A DNA stretch of 64,000 nt from Patiria miniata (lineage: Eukaryota; Echinodermata; Asteroidea; Valvatida; Asterinidae). The stretch lies in the NCBI RefSeq assembly GCF_015706575.1, contig NW_024037072.1, forward strand, positions 17,733,162 to 17,797,161, read 5' to 3'. The stretch's first letter is position 1; each line of letters opens with the position of its first letter. Below, in pieces: positions 33,801 to 45,100 of the stretch. Below the pieces are notes generated by a model that was not told the origin of the DNA, made no database searches, and saw only the letters and a list, made by a program, of their open reading frames with translations. Both the position numbers and the translations under genes were made by a program.

Positions 33801-36180
33801 ATAAAAAAAAAGGTGGCGAGGTGGCACCTTATACTGAGAAAAAACTCCACAAAGCGCGGACATTGTTGAAACTAACGACTCAGTAGAAACGGACTTTACT
33901 TCGCCTATTTACATGCACAGTAAATAGTCACCGGGTTTGGTCTGCACTACTCTCATCCCAAGGTGAAGCTTAAAGATCATTGATCCCGCCAGGTGTTGTC
34001 AGGTGGTTTTCAAGCAACACCTGTTGAGTTCCCCCTTTTCAGTACACCTTCTTGTGTCACTTCCCGTTATTTTGCGAGTCTTATTATTCAAGGAATTGTC
34101 AAGAGATTCCCTTTTGGCGTATAGTTGACAGCTTCGACTAACGGCACAATAATTGACAGAAAGGTTGCGTCATGTGTAGTTCGCATTTTATCTCGAAGTT
34201 GTTCTTAGCCAGGGCGGACTTACTAATATGTACACAAAATAGGCCTACAATGTCGAGAAAAATGTGAGATTTATTTTTTGTCAACCAGCCGGCTCGAGCA
34301 AGTTAATGGGTTTTTGCTGCATTCATGAATTGGACCCTCGAGGTCCGTGTTTCATCAAAGACAGTCGTCTTTTGCTTTCATCACTTACAAACCTGTTACA
34401 AATGTGTCGAACGAAATAAGGGTTATGTACGATGTTGTATGCAGTTTATATCCTTGGCTTTTTACCAAAAGGGGTATTCCGTCTATACGGACCAACAGGT
34501 GTATCTCCGGCGGTCTCTAGGGTCATTTAAGGTCACTCCAGAGTCAACTTAGGTCACTGCCAAGTGCAACCTATATAAAGAGTTGTCGTGGCAAAACGAT
34601 CGGAAATGGTACTTCAAAAAAAAAAAGAAATGGTTGCATAGTGTATTCAAAGTCAAGCACTATGGGAGTTATATATAAAATAGCTCTAGAATTACATTTC
34701 TATCATGTTAACCAATATACGTATAGGCCTATACTCTCTCCTCATATTTTGAAGCGTATCATTATTCCCGTCATAATTAGAAACCCTTGGATATTTTCTG
34801 CGTTACCGAATCCTGTTCGGTGTGAGAGTATGTACACATGAATGGTTGTTAGACTGGGTTTTTATTTTGTTTTTATTCATTTAAGTAATTTGGATATTAA
34901 AGCTCAACAAAATATTATTCCACACGTTGCGACACAGGGACCATAAAGGTTTGATATAGATTGCAGATAAGTTTCATGTTATTTCAATCTGAAAATTACA
35001 TCGTGGGAGGTATCAATTACATGGTGCAAAAATGTATCATTATGCAATCACTGCAGAGCAATCAGTACATGTTTTCAAGTTAAATGGTCATTTTGCATGT
35101 CATAGCCAAGGACTAGAAGTAAGTGATAATTTGATTGCCATCGGCATTCGTTGAGAATAATGCGGTTTTGTATTTTTGTGCAGGTTTGCAATTAACCATC
35201 TTGCGATGTACAAGCGATCGTTTCTTAATCTGCATAGTGACGCTTATTACGAATTCTTTGAGAGCTTTGGCTAACACTGCTGCTTTAAACGTTTTGTGAC
35301 GAAGTTTCTCGTTTTCTCTCCGCTGCATTATTTTCACATTAATTAGTGTTCAACCATTTGTTTACCAAACGTCATATGATAATGTTCCAATCAAACGTGC
35401 AATAAGCTTGCTGATAGACGATTGCAAGTGGCATGCACCAAGGGGGTATTGGGGTCACAATTACATCGGAGATAGCAAGTGGTAAGTATGAAAATAAATT
35501 CCACGTGTTTCCAATCATCGTAATCAGAGCGACAAGGGGAGCCGAATCAACCCGTAACAAAATCAGAGATCAAATTGTCAAAAAACCGTAACCCCCAATT
35601 CCCCGCTGGTCAATCAACCAATCAGAGGTCGTTTCCATTTACCACTTGATGTTCAATTACAGGATAATAGTCAAATCCTTTGTGGCCTAAGTGGGAGCTG
35701 AGTGAATTTTGACGAGGAGCGAGGAGGAAGCGGCAGGGGCGGGACAGCACGGCACACATTCTGACCCACTGGTTTGGCGCCTTTTGGGGGTCAAATTCTG
35801 AATGAGGTCTTTTCGGCGCTATAATATCATTGACCAATTTCTTTATGACTATCAAAGTAGGCGTAATTTAGAATAACAAATTGATAATTGGAGGCTGCAG
35901 GGGAGGACACCTGTTGTGAGGTTAACATAGACAGTTGCAGTATTGGTCCGGTTCATGCATGAAGGATCGACTATATATCGGACCTTCTCCATTTCTTGCA
36001 GCCCTTCTAAATATAGTTTAAATACTGACTGCTTTTCATGATACAGGATGGTGTTAAAAATATTTTATTTTCTGTGGTCTTTTTTTTTTGAGGGGGGGGG
36101 GGGGAGGTTCGCAAGTCGCTTTGGGCGCTTATTTACCTATCGTTCCCTGGTAGTTGCGGGAACGAAACGAGGGGTAACCA
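30840..36180. other. Intronic sequence, no exon seen
   Basis: Long first intron of the ADAMTS-like gene. It holds runs of C followed by runs of A (32717-32760 and 33018-33046) close to tctggatccacc and ggctctagaacc, probably a decayed element; an array of nuclear-receptor half-sites at 34520-34556; a CCAATCAG at about 35618; and TAGGCCTA at 34240 and 34724. Confidence 0.4.
34520..34556 (+). promoter_or_regulatory. Four nuclear-receptor half-sites in tandem
   Basis: GGGTCA (34520), AGGTCA (34530), GAGTCA (34541) and AGGTCA (34551) lie in direct orientation with spacers of 4, 5 and 4 bases, so successive sites start 10-11 bases apart. DR4 and DR5 pairs are classical targets of RXR heterodimers. 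Function is inferred. Confidence 0.4.
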
Positions 36181-36194
36181 AGGCTAAAATATTA

Positions 36195-36500
36195 TAGTGG
36201 CATGGGTGGCTTGTGCGTAAAGCGCTCGCCTCTCACCAAGGTGACCACGGTTTGAATTGTGCGTTGGTTCTCTCCTGTGCCACGAGGGTTTTTCTCCGGG
36301 CCCTCCGCTTTTCTTCCCTCCGGAAATATAAAACACTTTCGATCTCAGGCTGCGCTCCGTGGTCATATATGGGTCGATGTGGCCGGCAGCCATAGGCGCC
36401 TTTACGTGCCAGCGGCCCGACCACGTTGTAGCTGCGTCCTTCGCAATTCAGCTTACCAGCTGCGAGTAAGGATGATTAGCCTCCCAAATTATTATTATCA
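36195..36500 (+). mobile_element. tRNA-derived SINE 1
   Basis: The head shows a Pol III A-box-like segment (TGGCTTGTGCGTAAAGCG, about 36206) and a B-box (GGTTTGAATTG, about 36249), in the order and spacing of a tRNA. A GC-rich tRNA-unrelated body follows and the element ends in an ATTATTATT tail. No intact tRNA gene is present. Confidence 0.65.
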
Positions 36501-37642
36501 TGTGAGTGTTCAAGTGAGAACAAAATCGCTATAAAAGCTAAAGAACAGTCTAAAACCGTTTGTGCAGTCGGAATAGGGATAATCGAACCCAAACCGAGGG
36601 TTGGATACACACAGTTGTACAATACACTTCACTCGTTTCTCTTTCGAAATTTATATCACTTAATCTCATAACCAGTTCTTTTCAGAACTAACAATCTTCA
36701 CAGAAACGATTAATTCCGTAGTGTACCCGCAAGCTAACATCTTTATAATTGATCCATTCGAAAGTTAAAATCGTATTGGAACAAAATTCCTTTCGATATT
36801 AAACAATCTCCGATCAATAAAACACGATTCAAGTTGGCCTTGTTCGAATCAAGGTCTCTTAACAGAACGCGGGGACCACCTGGTAAGGGTTAGATCTAAG
36901 AGAGCACGTCGAGGTGGATAGGCGCGCCGGAAAGCTACAGCGTTGTCAACAGTCATTTCGGCAAATGGGTTGCTAACATTTCACAGTCTTGGAGACATTG
37001 CCAAGTTCTCCTCAACATCAATATACGGTCCCCTTGACGCCAAACGACGCGTGACTCATGTCGCTGAAGCCGTCTTCCATTGGCAATCTTGAGATTTTTT
37101 GAACTTGATAAGCTCCCTTAATGTTAATCGACATGTGTGTGATGTACCAGGATTTGTTCTCAACACGTTCATAAGTCTAGCTGCCACTGTCGTTTTTCAT
37201 TTCCATAGGCGGAAGAAGAATCACAATGGCTGCTTTTCCAACTTTCAGATGAATGTGTTGTTTCAAAACGTTTAAAGGCTGAATTCTTTACAATAGGCCT
37301 AAAAGTATCATCACTGATGCAAGCAAAACTTGAATCCCTGCTTTCCATTTAGCTCAAACGTGCAATGAATTCGGGGAAGGTAATTTTGTCCACGTAGAAA
37401 TTTCAGGAAAAACAACCTACAATTGTTTTGAGAAAGTTAAAGGTTTTAATATTTTCATCATACCACAAGTAAAACAAATTAAGTAATTAATTAATTAAGC
37501 AATACCAATACCAAATAACAACGAAATCATTTTTTTTTCAAACTTCCTTGAGGACAGCAGTAGTTCTGATAACAAAAGTCAGATCAAGTACCATAATAAT
37601 AGTGAACTACACTCAACCAAAAAAGAAAGTCCCCCCTTAATA

Positions 37643-38029
37643 CTTGTCCAACTCAAAAACTGCTGGGCACATCTTGCTCAAATTATGACTGATCAGTACA
37701 GAAATTGCTTAGCAATCCAGCCATACTCTTTGTTTGGCCCAAAACAGCGATACATGTAGTGTGTACAAAATTATGCAATCTATGACAAATGGTACCGAAA
37801 AAAGTTGCACTTTTGTATACGTGCAAGGTGAGTGTGAACCACAACTTGCACGTATACAAAAGTGCAACTCACGGTTTTCGGTATCATTTGTCATAAATTG
37901 CATAAATTCGTACACATTATCACTGTTTTGGGCCAAATAAAGAGTATGGCTGCATTGCTAAGGAATTTCTGTACTGAGTAGTCGTTATTTGAGTGAGAGG
38001 TGCCCAGTAGTTTTTGAGTTAGACAAAAA
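37643..38029. mobile_element. Foldback element with about 185-base arms
   Basis: The left arm (from cttgtccaactcaaaaactg) and the right arm (to tttttgagttagac) are inverted copies with scattered differences. They meet around a centre at about 37834-37845, where CTTGCACGTATACAAAAGTG mirrors itself. ORFs from both arms begin with the same peptide (MAQNSD), as expected from the symmetry. A short GTA microsatellite follows (about 38029-38048). It is non-coding. Confidence 0.75.
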
Positions 38030-38049
38030 AGTAGTAGTAGTAGTAGTTG

Positions 38050-38292
38050 ATAAGCGAGGTAACTTGAGCCTGCGCGGGGAATATTCAAACGAGGTCTAAG
38101 GACTGGTGAATATTTCCCGGTCGAAACGAATCCTCATCGCCCATGCCACATACACACGGTTAATTTCAAGAGATGCAAGTACGGTCCTAAACTAGCGTGC
38201 GTTCGATGCTAGTCTTATCGTGGTTATTAACCAAACTTCTCGATCGAGTTGTAAAGGAGGCCTGTATCATTTTACAGGAGGGGAACCCACTT
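38050..38292. other. Start of the first intron
   Basis: Unique sequence directly 3' of the signal-peptide exon on the minus strand. I see nothing in it. Confidence 0.4.
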
Positions 38293-38294
38293 AC

Positions 38295-38381
38295 CTCACG
38301 GATTCTCCGATGAGTGTTCAGTGCCCCTGATGACGTCACAAACACAATCGCCAAGAGAATGCTGACTGTCTTGAATGTCAT
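38295..38381 (-). CDS. Signal-peptide exon of the ADAMTS-like gene
   Basis: The ATG at 38381 (context AAAACGATGACA) opens a clear signal peptide, MTFKTVSILLAIVFVTSSGA, then LNTHRRIRE. After exactly 29 codons comes a consensus donor, GAG then GTAAGT, leaving in phase 0. This matches the phase-0 acceptor of the linker exon 7.5 kb downstream. An upstream in-frame TTG extends the open frame, but the internal ATG is the better start because the hydrophobic core follows it directly. Assignment to the thrombospondin gene rests on strand, order and phase, without a transcript. Confidence 0.7.
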
Positions 38382-38399
38382 CGTTTTCGTCTTTGACAA

Positions 38400-41300
38400 C
38401 AGAAAGCACGAGGAGCACAATCTGAGGAATGAAGGCAGAAAAATCTCTCAATATATCCAGATGGATAAGTGTAGCTATAAAACCTGCACAAGACCTCACT
38501 GTACGACCCAAGCATGGATCACTGACGATGTTCTTGAACAGACGTGTGCCTGCTTCATGTAAATTTAGTCAGAGTAATGCCTCACGTTATAAAAGCGGTT
38601 CACATTATAAGTAGTAAATTTACATGAAAGTCATAGCTGGCTAGGCAGCATCAAGTAATTAACTCCCAATTAGAAGATTCTTCCTGCCTACTTAACTCCA
38701 CTCAGATTGCGAGTGTGACGAAATTAGACATGACGTGCGATGTCGGAGGGATATCTGTCAGCCGAGAGGGGATGAACATTTCAGTGGCTGGATTTATGAC
38801 ATCTGGGAGCTTGGCGCAATGGGTATTTTATCATCTGCTAATTTGAGGACAGAATGATGATGATGGTGGATGATATTTAGCTGCACGGGGATCTAGGGAT
38901 CTCTAGATCTTCGTCACTAGGCGTCATTCGACGCTAGCGAATGGTGTAAAGGTTGGCTTCAACTTCACTCGACGAAAAAAAAATCAGTGACCTCAACTGA
39001 ACTTTGTGAAAGGTTTAGCAAATTTCCAACCTCTCAGCAAGGTGTAGGCCTAACCAGACCCCTTTTTTTTTGCACTGCGGCCACAAAATAATTGGGGGAT
39101 AATTCGACACACTGAAAGGAACCACCTTTGATCGCGGAAGGGACACAGTACTTTGTAATAAGAGGATCCAAGAGACATAATTTTCAGAAATTGGGACTGA
39201 GGCGAATTCCCCCTTGCCCCCCCCCCCTGCACCCCACTTCTGCCGTCTGCGCATCATATATCTTGTGTTGATTAGGTGTTTCATCGAACAACGGTTAACG
39301 CATATACGTACATGCCAATGAGGATTTCAAACACCATCGTTAAAATCCGGAGCTCTCTCTTAATTCAGGATGAAAAATGATGGTAAGTGAAATATTTGGA
39401 CTGGCGGTATGGTCATATTTAGGTCAGTGTTGAGTCAACTGGCCGGTGACCCTTGCACTTTGATATATTACTACGAAGGGCAGAGATCAAGCTATTAATT
39501 TCTTCCCCGTAAAAGACACCACAGGAAGTGCATTGGAAGCGTCAGTCAATGATGGGTTCGCCTCACAATAAAATCCCTCGAGTCGCAGCAGGTTCTTCTA
39601 TGAACTGACGCTCCATTAATATTATTGGAAATTATAATATTGGAGGCAACATTTCCATAACCTGTAACTTGCAGAACTTTTGAAAGGATTTGTACAGCCT
39701 ACCATTAACTATTACAATCGATATAAGTACGATTTATTTCCAATAAAACTGGTACAATAATATTCACGTCGATATTCACTTAAGTGGATAGTATATAAAG
39801 AAACTAAACTGAATGTTATGTGTTCCATACACAGTTGTTGTGTTGCCTTAAAGTTAAGACATCGGGAATACATTCTTCGTGCAAGGCGTGATGCCTGTAC
39901 TAGGCTGTACAGCATGACTTTGCCACGTATACGAAGTGATACTGATGCATGTAAAGTGCAGCATCATTAACTAAAAATTCAACTATCCCTATTTTGATAT
40001 CAGGAATGCGGTCACCACCTTGAGGCTCGATATCTCATCTAGGTATAATTACTTCCACTGCTGACGATCAGCGAAGCAAGGAGCCTGAACACTTAGTCCT
40101 GCCCTTCATTCAGCAACCTGGGGCATCCAGGAAAGACTCGGGAAAGCCAGGGTTTCCGCTTTGGCTTTGGACCAAGTTTTGCCGGCGAGTAATGTTGGTG
40201 AAAGGGGGGGAGCTCCCAACACGCATAGTTATTAGTTGGCATTCGCATGTGTACATGGTGTTTTAATACATGGACTTGGACATGACTTGTACACGACTGC
40301 GTGGGCCTTAATGCAATTTGCAATTCCACACAGATTTTCTTTTTTTTTGTTCGTCAGACCTGCCACTCAGTCAAACGTCTCTCCACTCACGTCTTCCACA
40401 AATTACATTAGCTATCGAAAGCAGTAAGGAAACGAAGAGGGAAATGAGAAACTGACAAGGTGATGCGAGCAAAGTGTGACTGTGGGTGCTAACAGATCCT
40501 TCGAAAGCTCACAAACCACTACAAATGTATGAGTCTTGACATTTCTGTGATACTGATATGCTACAGATTGAACAGTGTTTCGTCTTATTCGTATCGATAT
40601 AAAAACTACTTGGTTTGGTGATGGGCTATATTGTTAGTTTGGTATTCTCATGATCATGATAAACTGTCGATTGTTTTGTGTGGGTTACACAGTCGTCAAA
40701 CAAACGACTGATATCCGACCTTGGTGGCATGTGCCTTAAAGACTCCTTTCGGCATTCACAGTACTCGCATAATTTCTTTAGATTGAATTGAAGTGGAGAA
40801 GACATGATGGTTATGATTTTAATTTCATAACCATAGACGTTACTATGCAACTATAAACGGAAGTTTCCATGTACGTTTTGAAAATAATATTCATTTCAAA
40901 ATGTAGGTGACCCAATTTTGTGCCATCTTGTGCTGTTAAGAAGTCAAGATCATTATTATTGATAAAACAAACCAGGAAAGACCAAAATCAAACAAAGGCA
41001 CAGGGATTTCCCCCTTTTGGTTAAACATGAAAAACCAATTATTCGTATATCCCCAGTATCCGCATGAGTCAGTGGGGAAATACCTGTCCGTGAAGAAACA
41101 GCAATAGTTCCCCAAGCTCGCCTCCCAAAGCATTTAACTCATGTTAAGAACTCTGCCTTTTTAGGTGAAGATATTAAACGGCCATCTTGAGGGGGAACCA
41201 GGTGTATAACCCACGGCTTTCAGTTTATTAGGTTGGTGGAGAGGGGCACTAAGAAAAAAAGACATAGGCCAGGATTAAATGTACTATGTCATGACATGTG

Positions 41301-41760
41301 GACACCACATAGGTTCATTTCTTTAGGCCAAATGACTAAAACTATGAAGGAGGAGCACATGGGTGAGAGTTAGGTCAGGCACTGTCAATCTTTGTGAATA
41401 TTGTGAGAAATTCATACATTTTGCGTTGACTGTTTTGTTAGCGAGGTTTCAATTGGAAATATGAGTGTGTGGTGTAACATCTTCCAATAAAAATATTGTC
41501 AAACAGGATCCAACGAGTTCGTGTTCATGCATGAGTCACGTGATTGTGCCGTGTAATTTCTGGAAGTAATGGGGTTTTGAGTTTTAATAAAATAAAATCA
41601 GGTTTTTGGCCCCAGTGACCCCATGATGACGTTTGACCCCAGTTTGGTCATGTGACATGTTGGGGCTGGGCTACTGATACTTTTGGCAAAGCCTGGTGGA
41701 AATCGGTCGAAATATGTAGGACCAATAGACAATGTCAACGTTTGTTACTAACTAACTAGA
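38400..41760. other. No gene seen; probable upstream region of the ADAMTS-like gene
   Basis: Upstream of the minus-strand ATG at 38381 there are TATA-like strings (for example ggttttatagct on the minus strand, about 38475), but no CpG-rich core. At 39410-39437 TGGTCA, AGGTCA and GAGTCA follow each other with 5-base spacers. The rest is unique A+T-rich sequence. About 41590-41750 (ggccccagtgacccc, gtttgaccccag) looks like a decayed repeat. Confidence 0.35.
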
Positions 41761-41765
41761 CGGAC

Positions 41766-42148
41766 TAAGGCCCCCCAAAAAAGAAGATCGGTCTCTGGTC
41801 AGACCGAAGTTCCGGAATTGATGCGGCGACGCTTTTTTTTGGGGGGGGGGTGTTTTTTTTTTTTTTCAAGCTTCAATTGTACAGACAAGGTGGGTACTAT
41901 TTTGCTTTTTTGTGTCCTCATTATACATTAGTGTCCTCCATCATTTGCCTTGGTGCCCTTTATCATTTGCCTTGGTGCAATTTCTCCATTCCTTGGTGCT
42001 CCTTAGTACAAAAATTTGAGGAGGTGCGGCAATAGAGGGCGCTGTTGTAGCTTCCGTGTTAATTTGAAAAAAAAAAAGTTGACGCGCATGATTAAAATCG
42101 ACGCGCGCGCTGACCAGAGACCGAGTTTTTTTTTTTTTTTTGGCCTAA
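41766..42148 (+). mobile_element. Non-autonomous TIR element, copy 2
   Basis: Outer ends TAAGGCC/GGCCTAA and inner ends TCGGTCTCTGGTCAG (41788) and CTGACCAGAGACCGA (ends 42124) are inverted repeats. The body matches copy 1 at 20193-20560 with small indels, including the ccttggtgc repeats, the CTCF-like block at 42028-42046 and the GACGCGC segment. It has no coding capacity. The two copies are about 21 kb apart in the same orientation. Confidence 0.75.
42028..42046 (+). promoter_or_regulatory. CTCF-like motif inside TIR element copy 2
   Basis: GGCAATAGAGGGCGCTGTT, the same 19 bases as in copy 1 at 20437-20455. Confidence 0.4.
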
Positions 42149-42149
42149 C

Positions 42150-45100
42150 GGAGAGACATGATGATTTGTTGAGCTGTATCCCGCAGCTAAAAATGGGTTC
42201 GTTTGTTTATCATTGCTTAACGTATTGGTGACTTGGGTGGGGCAGTAATTCACGCAAGATTTCTTCACATCTTTATGTGGCTGAAACTCTCAACCAATGA
42301 GAAACAACAAAACCGACTGAGTTGAACCACCAAAATGCGCCCCATATACTCAGCAGAAAAGCACAAGCGAACGCAATTAATTTGAGACATCGACGTAACG
42401 ACACGTTTGGATTTTTTTTGACACAGAGAAATCGCAACAATCGAACATAATTATAATCACGGCGGATTTCGCCGCGAATGTTTCGTGTTGTCAATTCAAT
42501 TCGATTCACGAAGTTCTTTCGCCCAGCGGAAAAGGACCCCTACCGTAATTATTATTCAATTATAATTGGTTCAGATCATTCTTATCAACGAAGTAAGCAT
42601 ATTAGGTAAGTCACAAGGGGGTGTCGTTTAGGGGGGTCATTATCTCTTCATTGATTAGATCGATCACGGTATATATTAAATTCGTGACTAGATAGGCTCT
42701 TTTAAATGCGTATTCGGTGTAGGTTTTCGATTCCGGATTGTGATTTCCTGAGTTGACATACATGAGTACCAATGTCAGGGCACATGGGATTTTAAACCAT
42801 TCTGGTATGATTAACGCAAATTTCCACTTTCACCCATTTCGTTATGGCTATTCGGAACGCAGCCAAATGTTTCATCCCAGGCATCAAAGAAACAGTGACT
42901 CAATAAAGGTACAATTCTTGTACAGACCCGGATAGCTGCACTGAAATCAAACAAAATGCGTCTTATTTTTGGAGACAAAGATATTCCAAAAGTTAACACA
43001 AACCACGTCCCCTTATTCGAAGTTACTCACAATATAATCTCGGACGGAATGCGACGAATTTCCGCCTGATTGATGCTGATTGAATTAACATCAATGGCCG
43101 GCAATTATAATCGCTATCAATCTCGGAGTTTGGACGGGTTACTCGTAAAAAAGGTAACCAGGAAGAATAACAAATCGAACAGACCTGCATAATAACATAA
43201 ATTTGTGCCACACAATTTGTTCCATTATAAGATTGTCCCAAACTCATTATGTCGTCTTCCTGTATTTACATATACGTGCAGCTTTTGTGATAATGCTCAG
43301 AGCACCGAGAAAAATGGTTCGACGACCTGCGTGCGCCGTGCGCGTCCAAAACTGTGTGAATACAAGCTAGCTGCAGCAAGTGCATGGACATTTTAAAAAA
43401 AAAAATCAAAATTTGGTGGGGCATCATCCAAACTCTATCACAACGGTAGGTCTCGAGTCACTGTTACGTTTTTTTAAACTTCACAGTGTGGCCCGCACTG
43501 TCGAAACCAGATTGTTAATTTAGTAGGCCATCCCAAAGTGCTGGTTCTTACAAATTCAAAGAATCCATGCCCTCAATAGAGCTGCTATGCCTGAATGAAA
43601 AAAAAGGCTTCTTAAAAAAAACGTTCCAGAGATACTTCTGTAAACATTCTCAGCAGCGATGATAAACACTACTTGTCGATGACACTGCATTGAGTTTTCC
43701 GAAATACCCCGCTGCTCCAGTGAAAGTTTGAAAAGACCCATGAAGTACTAGAATAAACAAGTCATGATGGGTTGGAAAGGAGAAAAGGGTGACACGACCA
43801 AAGATGACGGTGATGCAGTGGTGGACAAAGGGGGTACCTTCTGGGTGACATCCCAGTGTTTGGTGGCAATGTTGAACAAGGGAAAGGTACCTTCAAAGTG
43901 ACATCCCAGGGTCAAAACGGGTCAATTCACCAATGCGGATTAATCGGGGCCCTGATCAAATTCAAAACATCGATTCTAAAATGGTGAAGATCTGGGATAC
44001 ATCAACTTCTACTTGTGCTTCTTTTGGCGCTTGAGATGGGCGTCCAAGGTTTGAGGAAGTAACGTACAGTTCCATTGTAGATAATCTGTAGATTATCCCT
44101 GATGGTAAAAGAAGGGGTTTCACCGCTGAACAAATAACTGCTTGTTTGATTTGGCGATGAGCCAAGGGCTGTGGGCGACTATAATACTACATGTATTGTG
44201 TTGCGTGATGCACCAACCATCCGGAAAACGAGCGCGCCCCTGGCCCGAGTTGGTAGGAAGGAAACGTAGAGAAGAACCAATGCAAACATTATTGGAATTG
44301 AAAAAAAATATACTTTGAGATTAAGGCAAAGAAGATACCGCTGCTTCAACCCAATGAGTGGCAATGACCAAACTTGAGATAGGCCTAAGTCCCCATAAGT
44401 CATGACAAATCCTGATTCAAAAGCCAGAACAAATTCAAAAGCCACAGTAATTGACGGTATTTTCGGCATGTTGCATGCCAATTTAGGTTATACAAGAACT
44501 AACGAGATTTCGTCCAACTTGCTTAACGACAGAAGAGCTCATTTCTTCGACCGTCTGAGGATTAATACGATGCAGTGGGTAATCCGCCCACTGCAGTTTT
44601 CATTCCTTGTAAAATACCGATATCACAGACGGTACCCACGAAGAGACAGTTCTATACAAAACGCTTGAAGACGCGAGCATGCATTCGTCACTAGTAACTC
44701 ATTTTCCTATGACAGTTCATGCTTAAATATACTACATGTAAATCCATTTCGAGAGGCGTAACAAATGCATTGCAAACAAGTTTTCCCGATACATGACCTT
44801 TATTTGCACTCATACAAGGCAGGTCATAAGCACTTTCAATGCTCAATCAGTTCATCTTTGCTACATATCAAAGTGTTGTAAACCAATTGTTTACCGGATA
44901 TGGACACTACAAGATGATTGCACAATGTCATGTGGTAGCTCATGCTGGTTTGTTTATCTGAGAGCATTGTAACAATCCAAGCACGTTACTAGCTGACAAC
45001 ATCACGTTCGTGAATTTGAGCGCCGATTAAAAAACACGAGGTATTAGGCCTAAGTCTATCCATTCGGTCACTGATGACTCTTGTTCAGTCGTTGGGCATG

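Noticed and set aside
36195-36500. A functional tRNA gene
   Set aside because: The A- and B-boxes are present, but the sequence cannot fold into a full cloverleaf with a CCA-side stem. The long body and AT-rich tail mark a SINE.
38382-38420. An upstream start for the signal-peptide exon
   Set aside because: The upstream codon is TTG. The ATG at 38381 leads directly into the hydrophobic core and needs no non-standard start.
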